Assembly (NCBI GenBank): GCA_001931875.2
Contig: MSJH02000512.1
Span: 127,941 to 191,940 of the forward strand
Length of the DNA: 64,000 nt
Source: Byssochlamys sp. IMV 00236
Taxonomy: Eukaryota; Ascomycota; Eurotiomycetes; Eurotiales; Thermoascaceae
Reading direction: 5' to 3'
The notes under the pieces were generated by a model. It was not told where the DNA came from. It worked only from the letters and a program-made list of their open reading frames with translations, and did not search any database. The position numbers were made by a program, and so were the translations under genes. Shown here piece by piece: positions 24,999 through 36,045 of this stretch. The first letter of the stretch is position 1. Each line of letters starts with the position of its first letter.

Positions 24999-26567
24999 TC
25001 AATAATCCATCACAGAAGAGCCGAGTTTGTCGTTCGAATCAAGAACTCTGAGTAACCAGATGATTAGTGATGTATTTCCGTCTGCGAAAGCAAGAAGAAC
25101 TTACGAGTATTGTTTTGTCAGAGTACCCTCACCCCCCTTTGAGAGATCGATGTTGAAAACATAGAAGTTGCCTTCACTGGTCACCACCATAACCTGAGGA
25201 GTATTATTACTCATTGCAACAACACTCCTTACTGGCCCTGAACCGCTGACTCCGCCGGATCCTTGGCCCGACTTAGGTAGTTTAATCCAAGCAAAGTCCC
25301 GTGCCGGCTCCCACATTTCACTCACGCCCTTCGGGAGATAACCGCCGACAGTAGCGGCAAAGGTATTCCCAACATTCTGCGATGTCCGTCTGATAATCCC
25401 CATGAAGGTGCCGTTGTGTTTTCTTGACGATATATCGGTTGGATCGTCATCACCGGTTGGCTCCTCGGATTCATATGGCAACCCGTAAGAACTCTGACTA
25501 GCTGACCGATCACGGGAAGATGATGTGGAGGCAGATGCAGCTCCAGAGGGCTGACCCTGATGGCTTAGTTTGAATATGTGGATTGTTTCAGTGGCCGAGG
25601 ATACACAGAGAAGGGTTGATGTCGTGTTGAATGACATGCTGTATATCCTCGAGGGCATCGAACCTCTGCGAAACTGATATAATTTATGACCATCAGGCAC
25701 TGAGAATACTCTGATGATAGTTCCTTTGTCAGATGCAGTGGCCAGGAGAGTACCCTCACTGTTCAAGGTAATGCAAGATAGGGGAGATCGATGCGCTTCA
25801 ATAACGTTGATGGTCTCCAACTTCAGCGCATCGAATATCAACACCTCGCCGCTTGTCGGGGAGATGTGAGTGGCTCCTGGAGGAGCATGAGATGGAGGCG
25901 CAAATGAAGAAGGGGGGGCCTTCTGAGGAAGAGGGTATGCGAGATAGCAGCTGTCAGAGGAAGGCGACAATGCGCAGATAGCTGTGAAATATTAGAAACG
26001 CATCTGGTTGGAACGGGGGTGATAATATGTCTTCGCATGCTTACCGTTAGGGTTTGGCGACGTCTCGATAGTATGCAGAAGCTTCATGGTCTGAATGTCG
26101 TAAAGATAGATTTGGTCCTCCAGTACTATCACTAATCGTTTCCGGTTCAGTCTGACCGCGAGCACGGTTGTCGGAAACGTCAGTTCACATATTGTGGATT
26201 GACGCTATGCAGAGTCCAGTGTCAATATATTGCAAGCTCAGTCATGCGAGAAATGCAGATAACAAGCCTGTAATACAGGCATCCTGACGGTTTCTAGGAC
26301 ATCTACGGACCTTAGTATTCATGATCTGGAGACGTCGTGGAGATAGGATGAGGGCCACGAGAGATGTGGAAAATAGCATCTCCAGGATGGCAATGTTTCC
26401 TTCCTTGGTCTCATAGCTCTTGGAAAATGGGTCCGTCGTGAATATACGGAAACCCTTGGAGGTACCTGGGAGGTGTCAGTGGTCTAGAACGTGTCTCAAT
26501 ATTGGGATTTCATACCAACAGCTAGATAGCTGTAGTCTTGGTTGAAGGTCACAAAATTCATCGCCAT
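24999..26567 (-). CDS. ATG18: Autophagy-related protein 18 (PROPPIN WD-repeat)
   Basis: Binds PI3P and PI(3,5)P2 on the phagophore and vacuole, acting in autophagy and vacuole morphology. Exons on the minus strand: 26567-26516, 26465-26311, 26204-26045, 25981-25105, 25047-24999, giving 430 aa, a usual Atg18 length. The N-terminus [19 protein letters not shown], the central seven-bladed propeller ([34 protein letters not shown]) and the lipid-binding FRRG motif (about residue 227) are all seen. A Ser-rich loop after the FRRG blade corresponds to the variable 6CD loop. The last exon encodes only 16 residues, ending SSVMDY. It is divergent from TYW4 with 475 bp between. Confidence 0.94.
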
Positions 26568-27042
26568 CTTGCGCGATTTGATCAATCAAGGCCGGCTTAT
26601 GTTTACGAACAAAGTATTCCCTGTGCTCAAGGCAGATAAACCCCGGCCGTTTCAAGACGTACCCCGCTTCACCAATCAAAAGGTAGATGAGCAAGAACTG
26701 GCCATAACAAGGCCTGTTCACCAGAAAACAGGAACTCGTGTACCACTCCGGTTATGTAGACGTGTCTGATCAAATAAAATCCTTGTTTGTTTCGAAATGA
26801 AGGAAAATACTTGTTCAGACCGCAGGCATCATCGTAGGAATCAGTAAGCCGCGCAGGGTGTTCACGGGAACAGATGTTTGGAGGCGTCTCTATCGCTTGG
26901 CCGGGGAAGCGCGCGCCAAGCGACGGACGCTTGGACCACACCTTGATTGCCTTCCCGCTGAGCATGTCGGAATTTAAGAAAGAAGATTATTCCACACAAT
27001 CCAGAGCATTCTTGCTTAGCCTCCAGCCAAACCTCTTCAGCC
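26568..27042. promoter_or_regulatory. Divergent ATG18/TYW4 promoter region
   Basis: 475 bp. An ATG at 26964 on the + strand opens a 57-codon frame that runs to 27137, overlapping the TYW4 start in another frame. If the TYW4 transcript starts upstream of 26964 this would be an inhibitory uORF. No other structure is supported. Confidence 0.4.
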
Positions 27043-30000
27043 ATGGCTTCAGTCAAGACACCGGCCATGGCCACGGCAAGTACAAAAGCGGAGAAGGAGG
27101 CGGACTTGGTGATGGGGGTAAGCTACTGTTACAATAGAGGTCTGAAATGCATACTGACGCATATTGAAATTTTGTTGGTCTTGATCAGACGAACAATAGT
27201 AGTATCGTATCCAAACGCAGCGTTGAACTCCTCTACTACCCTCAACCCCATTTCTTCCGATACTTCGTCAAAAAGCCGCAACGGCGTGCCCCACTAATAA
27301 ATCGAGGATACTGGCTTCGCATGTATGCTATGACAGAGACGGTCCGCCGTTTCCTGGAGGAACCGTCAGATAATCCAAAATTCGTGCTCAACCTTGGCTG
27401 TGGATTGTGAGTCCGGATCTTGTAACTGAAGTTGTACTGGGCGTAGGCTAAGACTGGCTGTCGTAGTGATCCTCTCCCCTTCCAATTGCTCAGCACAGAA
27501 GAGTCCCTGTGTAAAAACGCAACCTTTGTGGACATTGATTACGAAAAACTTATGATCAATAAGAGAAACGCCATCGAGAAAACCACAGAAATCTCGAGTC
27601 TATTGAAGGATGTAGAGTTCCTTTCAGATGAAAATGCGGTGCTGATCCGGAGCAAGCATTATGTTGGCGTCGGCTGTGATCTCAAGAACCTGAAGAAACT
27701 GGGAGAAACTCTGAAGACGATTATTGGAGAGGGCCAGTGTTCGGTTCTCTGCACTGCAGAAGTCTCACTCACATATATGGATGTCGAGTCAGCAGACGCT
27801 GTCATCAAGTGGACATCTAGTCTCAGCCAAGGTTAGCCCGAGATAATCGTGTGCAGACTGTCGTAGCACAATGCTCACCTCAATAGATGTTCGATTTGCT
27901 TTGCTGGAGCAATTCTTCCCAGACGGCCCGGATCATCCCTTCGCTGCTACTATGATGAAACATTTCAACAAGTTGCGGGCACCGCTTCATTCGATCCATC
28001 ACTACCCCTCGCTCCATGACCAAGAAAGGCGATTCCTTGATGCTGGCTGGGGACACGCACATGCAAGGAACCTGTGGGATCTGTGGAGTGATAACTCCTT
28101 CCTCAGTAGTTTCCGCAGAATGTCTCTCGACACGTACGAAGTATTCGACGAATGGGAGGAATTTGCACTATTTGCGTCCCATTATTTTCTCCTCACTGCC
28201 TCGACGGGCAAGGAACCTCCTCGAAACGGAGAAAAAAGGCAGGCTGGACCCCAAGACTCTGAGATCGCGCTTTCAAGCCCTTTCCGACTGATTCCGTATT
28301 GCCCTCCTCGATTTAAAGGGCAACGACGCTATGGTGCGCTCGTCCCGGACAGTGATCGTCGCCTGGGTCATCATGGTGGGCAGGGAGCCCAATCCCGGCT
28401 TTCGACTTCGGACATCTACACTCATTCTCCTGGCATCAAAGAGTCTGGAAGATCAATGCCGCCGAAGAATATTCCCGCTAGAATATGTCATAGCGTGACG
28501 AGTCTGAATGAGGAGGATTGTCTGCTTGTGGGTGGGCGAGCGGCACCAACAACAGTCTTCGGTGACTGTTGGCTAAGGAAGAACGACACATGGCAGAAGA
28601 CCCATGACCTTCCAACTCCTCTGTACAGACACAGCTCAACCAGATTGACTCTTGAAGGTCTTGGTGACTGTGTCCTCGTTTACGGAGGCAAGTCAGCCAA
28701 AAGCGACGTTCTGGGTGAATGGACCTTGTGGAACTCTGAGATTGGATGGCAAACAGTTGAGCAAGTAGGACACAGGCCTGCCCCTCGATTTGGAGCATGC
28801 ATGGAATGCGTAAACTCTTCTTCTGGAGTTCTCTTTGGTGGCATCACACAAGATGGTATAGTTCTAGACGACTTCTGGACATGGAAAGTGTCACAGCGCG
28901 ACGATGGATCCTTTTACGTCGAACTGAGCGACCACACTGAAGATCTTCGGGCTGCATCGCCTCTATCCAAATTCATTGGACGATTTGGCGCTACGGTGAA
29001 CGTGATTCCACGGGGACTGCTCATCATCGGTGGCATTTGCGCAAGAGAAATCATTCCTTCTCAGTACGAAATTCTGCTACTCAACGTGTCTGATATCTTC
29101 AGAGCCATCAACTACGAAAAATCGTGGGACAACAACCTACTATCCTCCATTGGCCTGGGGGTCGAATTCAATGGCCCACGACCATTGCTCGCTGGTCATG
29201 TCTCCTGCACTCTTACTGAGAGTCAAACCTTGATTCTAGGAGGTGGAGCAGTATGCTTTTCTTTCGGCACTTGCTGGAACGAGGGCACGTGGCTCCTCCA
29301 GAGTGCTGACTCTGACAGCCAAAATACATGGTCCGTCATGCCTGAGGCAGAGGACAAATCACCGGATGAGACACAAGAGACTCCTAAGCGCCTTCAACGT
29401 GCAAAAGCTATGAATGGTGACCGGTCGATTCCGAGGATATCTGTGGAAACTTCTTCTGAATTTGAAAGGATCCTGGAGGCTTCCAGACCGGTTGTGATTC
29501 AAGGGACCGACGTTGGCCCATGCACGGAGCTCTGGACGAAGGACTATTTGACGAACACTGTCGGCAGTGATCGCAAGGTATCTCCCTCGTCCGCCCCGTT
29601 CCGTATGTAAACATACTAATCCTTCGCAGGTCGTAGTACATGAGGCTCAGACCGAGAATATGAACTTCCAAACGAAGAATTTCTCGTATGTCACCAAAGG
29701 ATTTGGATGTTTCCTGGACGAAGTGCATGCCGGTGGGCGTCAATATCTCCGTTCCATTTCTTCTGAAAAGCCCACGAAGATGCCAGCAAACCTGGCAATT
29801 GACTTTCCTCAATTGAAGGATGACTTCCGTCTTCCAGCTGAATTATCCTTTGTGACGGAGAACATGCACAGTTCTCCGTTGAGAATATCTGGACCGGTCA
29901 CGATGTGGCTCCACTACGATGTGAGGATCCTTCGAACTATATCAGATATTGCATATTCTCCAAGCTAAAATAGAGTGTACTGACCTATAACGTCTTCAGG

Positions 30001-30461
30001 TAATGGCCAATGTCTACTGCCAAGTTCGCGGGCGGAAGCGAATGGTGCTGTATCCTCCTTCGGATGTCCAATACCTCCAGCTCCCCCCTGGGGCTTCTAG
30101 CTCCACCATCGACATCTTCCAGAATGGCCCTGACGGACCGATTGTGTCTATCCCGTACACGTCGCCGCATGAAGTACTCCTGCAGCCCGGTGACATCCTC
30201 TTCATCCCACCGCTATGGTTACACACGGCCGCTCCCATGGGTGAAGTGAGCATCGCCGTGAATGTCTTCTTCCGGAATCTCACCCAAGGCTATGCCCCGG
30301 GGCGAGATGTTTACGGGAACCGCGATCTCCAGGCGTATGAGAAAGGACGAAATGATGTGATCAAGATTGCTCGCGCTTTCGATGGACTGCCTCCGGATAT
30401 GGCCCAGTTCTATCTTCTCAGGCTTGCCGACGAGCTTCGAGAGAAGGCAGAGCGCGATTGA
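27043..30461 (+). CDS. PPM2: tRNA wybutosine-synthesizing protein 4 (TYW4/Ppm2): LCM methyltransferase, kelch and JmjC domains
   Basis: Carries out the last wybutosine steps on tRNA-Phe: methylation and methoxycarbonylation of the side chain. Exons: 27043-27117, 27189-27406, 27467-27831, 27887-29577, 29630-29920, 30000-30461, giving 1033 aa. The N-terminal leucine carboxyl methyltransferase-like domain has [17 protein letters not shown]-binding [10 protein letters not shown] (about residue 92) and [11 protein letters not shown]. The middle holds kelch repeats ([47 protein letters not shown]). The C-terminal JmjC domain has the iron ligands in WLHYDV (HYD about 878-880) and PPLWLHTA (about 954). 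The start is the first ATG in frame after the divergent promoter. A 53-nt intron within the JmjC domain precedes V-M-A-N. Confidence 0.93.
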
Positions 30462-32770
30462 AGAACAAACCCTAGGGATTAGCCGTCCCCTCAAGGATCA
30501 GTTGAGTATCCCAGCCAGGCTCATCTCTTTAGGGAGATTGGATTGCTTGTCTCCCGAATGCCCAGGAGCCTGCCATTGGTGGACCACAGCGGCGCACCCG
30601 ATCGGGCAATTGGCCTGAGCGTGCGATAGCAAGAGGACCCACTTTCCTGTATATCTTCTCTCATGAGTATGATTATCTGGCAGGAAATAATACGAGTCGC
30701 CAGAGATATGCCATCGCCACCTTTTTAAACCCGACAGCATTGCAGCGCTTATTGAATCCTGAGCATTCCTATGTTATGGACACCAGGAGGATTTCCCATT
30801 GTTGGAGGATGACACCACGGGATGGAGGGGCAGTTCTTCCCGCGACGAGCAAGACGTCATCCAAAGCTTGTACTTTTTAAGGTTCCAATGCCGAGTCCAT
30901 GCGAAAAATCTACTGATTCGCAGAGAACATGGACAATAATGAGAGAAAGCACAGAACGAGCGACAGACGATGGTCAGCCTCATCGCCCGTAGACGACCAT
31001 GACTGGAGAAGGGCAATTGTCCGTCCTAGAGCACCGTCCTCCACGAGTCCAGTCGACTTCTGGAGATCCTGCAAAGATTACGAGTTCGGGCAGCAAGTTT
31101 CCCACCTGGGAAACGCGCTCTGTGATTGCTTTTCTTTTGCAACAGCCACTTTCTCAGCTGAGCTGCGAGCCGGAAGTGATCGCGTGGCAGGCAATGCATT
31201 GAGGAGAAGGGCTGGATTCCATGGAACGGCCTGGAGCCTTACAGCGTGGCAGCCTCTGGCGGAAGATAATAGACATCATAGGCAATAATAATGACAAGGA
31301 ACTGGGTTAACTGAAGAGTGCTCGTCGTCTCCAAATCTGGGAAATGGTCAGGGAGTCGCCGGAGACGGAGACCCGCTGCTCTGGTACGATCAGCTGTCAA
31401 TTGATGTCAAACCGTAGCGCTGCTGATATCCCAGTGGGAACAGCACAGCGCTTGTTTTGGGCCACGCGAGAATGGAGTATCTACGGAGTAGTGACGGCTC
31501 AATACCGCGACAGGTGGAATCGACGTGTTTTGCCCCCAACTCCAATTTCCGCAGTCCATCTCGCGGGGGAGCAGAAAGATGACCGTCCGACCTGGATCAT
31601 GGAGGGGTCAGCGAAACGGGGGGATGGATGTGGAATTGTGGATCCAGCTGCAAACGGACTTGCCACTCGACGGGGAAGGGTGTGGTGCTGTCTGATCTGC
31701 TATTGGTCACGGGGCCGCACTAGCGCGACCGGGGAGCCACGGCTTGCAGCAGAGGGTGAGTGGGGCCGGGCGCGGGGGACGAGCCAGTGCCGGCGCTGGG
31801 ATCGCCGCAAGCAGCGTGCGGACGCATGGCCCGGCAGCTCAGCGCACCTCCCATGGGCTCGAGATGCAGCCGTGCTCTCCCCCTCCAAATGCAAGCAGCA
31901 GGGAAAAAGAGGACCAGGAAGAACACCAACCCCTCTCCGGCCATCCATCCCCCGAACCAGCAAAAGAACAACGAGAACTACGAAGTGGTTAATTAGGTAC
32001 TTGGGGAGTATTAGTATTACTTACCATAGACATTGTCCCCCCCAAATCGCTTTGTTCAAGGGGCATCCCATCTTATTCCAAGTTCTCTCTTATCTTTCCG
32101 CTAGTTAACTACTAGCCCGTGTCCTCGACTCTACTATTACTCTTCTCTGCCCCGCGAACTCCCCACTGGCGCTTAACTATCGTTCCTTATCGCTGTAGAT
32201 TCTGGACGCGTCCGGACAGGCCGTCTGTTAGTCCCATCCCCGCCCGCCTTGCGACCCGGGTCATATCTTGATCTCGAGAATCCGGTTCGCATGGCAGATA
32301 ATCTGCACCATCCTCGACCCTCATCTCACAGCCAGCATTGATTGCGGTTTGCAGTGTCGTTATCAAAGGTATACAATCTCATCATCTCTTAGCGCCCATC
32401 CCCTCTCCCTTTCTTTGTCCTCATCTGGCACTGGTGTAACACAGATCTTACTTGCTTCGTCCCTACTGCAATTGCTGATGACAGGAATACACAGTGCAGA
32501 TACCCGAATTTATTATTATCACTTCGTTATTGTCACGGTGGGCAATTGTGAAACCAATTGTGGTCATCGTGTGAATCACCACGCGGAAGTTCTGTGATTC
32601 AGACTATCCGGAGCGCAAGCATATATCACTTTATGCGGCCATCGCAAAGGATGTAATTGCAGATTATCATCTGCCATAGCAACGGATCACTTCGAACCCA
32701 GATCGCCGACTCGCACGCAAGTCCAGCTGATCCCACCGAAAAGAAACAGAAAACGTGAAGAGACGCTGCA
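30462..32770. other. Large intergenic region upstream of PPS1
   Basis: 2.3 kb with no gene I can support. An ATG frame at 31344-32108 (254 codons) lies in a GC-rich stretch in which several other frames on both strands are also open, so composition, not coding, is the simpler cause. A stretch near 30620-30860 reads without stops for about 75 codons but matches nothing I know. A possible 5' leader intron of PPS1 lies near 32368-32485 (GTATAC donor, GACAG acceptor). Confidence 0.4.
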
Positions 32771-35096
32771 ATGGCGACAGTTGTGGTCCAGCAGCAGTCA
32801 ATTCGACATTCCTCCACACCTCCACCTCTGTCCCCGGCGCTGAGCCTCAACGCGGGCATTCGAACTCCCACTCCAGTCCCCAATAAACATCTGCCATTAT
32901 GTCCAACTGGCCCGGCTCCGCTTGTCAAGGATATCGACCGATCCAAGACCAGCGCTTCCGGGCAGGTCACGTCGGTTCTTTATCCGCCAGACTGCTTCGA
33001 TAAGCTATCTGATTCTCCCCCGATATACTCGATCGATGTGGACACATTGGCTGAGGCATTGGACCATCTATCCACGCAACCCCTGCCTGAGCCCAAGCAC
33101 GTCTTCCCTTGGCTACATGGCCTCCATCCCGACAACCAGATCCAACTAGCGTTCTTTGCCAATCGAAAGAAGTCAGCACGTCGCCCACCAAAATGTCTGA
33201 GAGGAATGACTATTGTGAAAGTCGGTGGTGATCTCTCGAGGTCAAGACTCAAGGGAGCCGTGTCTCCCGGGGAGGTTCTCGCAGTTATGAGCTCGGATTT
33301 CCTGGAAGCCGACCCCGCAGAAGGCTTTTCAGTCCGCAATTTCCAGATCCAAACAGCCAAGATAGCGACTTTGTCAGACATCGTGGTGTACGGTGACGAC
33401 AATGTTCCGGAGACAGAAACTATTGCATTGGCGGAGCAGATGTCGCTGGCGCAGCAGAATTGGCGGTTGAGAAACGATCCCGCTCAGGAGACACCCTTGT
33501 TCAATACATTTGTCCTTTCGAGTAGGTCTTCAGAGCCTTTTTATTCTGGTTAAAGTATCATCTGACTCCTTGCAGGTACTTTTCGGGAGGTCGAGGAAAG
33601 GCATCCTGATCTGATATGTGTGGATCGTCAGGGTCATCTGACTGGGCGTGTCATGGATTTCTGTGAGTAAATATCCATCTCTACATTATACCAGGCACTG
33701 ACATAAATCTTCTAGTCCAGTGGGAGCGCCTAGAAATGTGCGCCATGTCTAAAGCCTCAGAAATCTCAAAAAATGTTTACCAAGGCCCTACGCCAGACTT
33801 GGCAGCAGGACTTGGCGAGTTCCAGGCTGTGCATGAAGAGTTCGATCTGTTCGTTGAAGCTAGCGAACTCGCGAGCATTCCAGGCCCGCGGTTTTTGGCT
33901 AAGGTAGATCGACAACTAAAGGATGGTCCCCAGCAAATTGAGTTCCCAGCTTCCGGAAGCATTTTGCCCCCGCCAACAACGGAGAATAGAGAGGTTGATG
34001 ACCTGATAACGACCGTACGATGGCTCTACTACCTTGCGAACCCGGAAGAACCAGAAGAACCGAACGAAGGAATCGATGCGGATGGCGATATACAAATGGC
34101 CTCCTGGACACACAAGCCACGGAAGATTCTCATCCACTGTGGAGATGGCTATACCGAAAGCTCTCTTCTAGCTTTGGCATACTTCATGTTTGCGGAAGGC
34201 GTGCCGGCACATGAAGCATGGCTAAGGCTCCATTGCGACAAGAAGCGCAACTTCTTTGCCTACCCATCCGATGTTGCTTTCCTCACGACAATACAGCACC
34301 GCTTGCTGCAGGGAAGCCCGGTCGCCCAAGGGCTGAATGTGTCTCGCTTAGCCGATCCTGCATGGCTTGGAATGATGGACGGTTCTCTCCCTAGTCGGAT
34401 TTTGCCTTATATGTACTTGGGCAATCTAACGCACGCCAACAACCCTGAACTGCTTTGGGCCCTTGGAATTAGGCGTGTTTTGAGTATTGGAGAACCCGTG
34501 GCTTGGAGTGACGCGGAGCTCAGACGTTGGGGCAAGAACAACTTGATGTTCATCGACCAGGTCCAGGATAACGGCATCGACCCATTAACACAGGAGTTCG
34601 AGCGATGCTTGGAATTTATTCGTATGTGATACCCTCTCCTAGAATGTTGCAAGCATGCGCTGATTGAGAATCAACAATCAGGAAAAGGAAAATCAGACAG
34701 GAGCGCAACCCTCGTCCACTGCCGTGTAGGTGTTTCAAGATCGGCCACCATCTGCATTGCAGAGGTTATGGCCTCTTTGGATCTTACGTTTCCTCGAGCA
34801 TAGTGAGTACCAGCACTCTAATCAATAATAAATGATAGAACTAACACAATTGCGAATAGTTGTTTTGTCCGCGCGAGACGGCTTAATGTAATTATCCAGC
34901 CGCATCTGCGCTTTGTGTAAGTCTCCATTGTATCTCTTTTCGACCGGTGCCATAGCTGACTGGAACTAGGTACGAACTTCTGAAATGGGAAGAGCTGCAA
35001 GGCATCAGACGCAACCGCCCTTTGAGACGCGAACTGGAATGGGCCTCCGTTGCTCGAGAAATCGCGCTGATGAACAAGCCCTACTCGAGACAATGA
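32771..35096 (+). CDS. PPS1: Dual-specificity protein phosphatase Pps1-like
   Basis: Dephosphorylates Tyr and Ser/Thr residues; yeast Pps1 acts in S-phase control. Exons: 32771-33521, 33576-33662, 33716-34621, 34682-34802, 34860-34916, 34970-35096, giving 682 aa. The C-terminal third is the DSP domain: RILPYMYLGNLTHANNPELL, FIDQVQDNGIDPL, and the active-site loop TLVHCRVGVSRSAT (nucleophilic Cys about 594, Arg present), which spans the junction after exon 3. Before it, KILIHCGDGYTESSLLALAY resembles a second, inactive phosphatase-like loop (HCGDGYTES, lacking the usual HCxxGxxR Arg), as in the Pps1 family. The N-terminal part is Pro/Ser-rich. Five introns of 53-60 nt all have good signals. 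Confidence 0.86.
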
Positions 35097-36045
35097 GCAG
35101 GCTACAGCAGAGCTGCGCACGCTCACAGACGTTTCTACCATCATGTTTGGTCATCATAACGCTACCTTGCTTACCTCTGATGGGACTTCGATCTTGAGAT
35201 TCAACAGAGACGGATTTACGATACGGTTAGGAAATGACGATAACGAATGGGCCTTTTTTTTTTCTGGGCGTAATGGAGTTTTCAGGTCTTCTTTTTTTTT
35301 TTTTTTTTTTTTCTCTCTCTCTTTGTCTAGGTCCTGGGATTGGCTGGACCCTCCCTTTCTTTTTGTTTTTTATTCATCTTTTTATTTTTCTTTTCGCCTT
35401 TTATTTCTCCGGCGATACTCTTTCCGTTCTGGGTCAATGGTACTGTATGATGTGAAATCCTATGTGCGCCTTGTTCTCATACCTGGAGACGAACGAGTGT
35501 GATATTCCCTTAATGTTGTCACCCCAACCCTTTCTATTCTTCCCTTTCGTTATTATTATTATTACATGCGGTCTCTAATAAACGAGTTCTATTCTAAGGG
35601 TCCTATATCTGGCTTTTACGCGCCTTATATTTCATGCTCTTTGATTCCTGCCTATGTTTAAGTGTCATTGTGATGAAAGATTCTGCTTCTGCAGTACAGT
35701 ACAGTACTTGATATTTCGGTGTCGGTGTAGGGATCGAAGAATAACCTGCTGCGCCGTAGTTATATTGGTATTGATATAATGATATATAGGCGTAAAAGTA
35801 TGTTTGACCTTCAATCCTTTCTTTTTGGTCTTTTCTTTCTTGAATATATTCCCGCTATGGGTCTTCGATGTCTTGAAGCTCCTCGTAAGGACTATAGGAT
35901 GTCAATCGGCTTCCTTTTTTCTTTTCTCTGGTTGGTCAAAAGTTGGATATCCTTAGCTTTTGGATATGCTTCAGGACTGCGAAAGTGAGTTGGTTTATGT
36001 GGGCAAGGCGGGATAAATCTCTATTTTGCCCTGGCAATATAACTT
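35097..36045. other. Convergent intergenic region PPS1/MLH1
   Basis: 949 bp of 3' flanks. It has a 21-T tract at 35292-35312 followed by CT repeats, a T-rich segment to about 35430, and a short TTA-repeat near 35551. No gene is supported. Confidence 0.5.
35292..35320 (+). repeat. Homopolymer T tract followed by CT repeat
   Basis: Twenty-one consecutive T bases followed by a short CT dinucleotide run, downstream of PPS1. Such tracts are common in fungal 3' flanks, and the exact length may be affected by sequencing error. Confidence 0.8.

Noticed and set aside
26964..27137. 57-codon + strand frame starting with MSEFKKEDY near TYW4
   Set aside because: It is out of frame with TYW4 and ends within its first intron; at most a uORF.
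30620..30860. Stop-free stretch of about 75 codons downstream of TYW4
   Set aside because: No recognisable family, no clear start and no splice support; this length is not unusual by chance over six frames.
31700..31996. Several overlapping open frames on both strands
   Set aside because: Multiple frames on both strands are open at the same place, which reflects GC-rich composition rather than coding.
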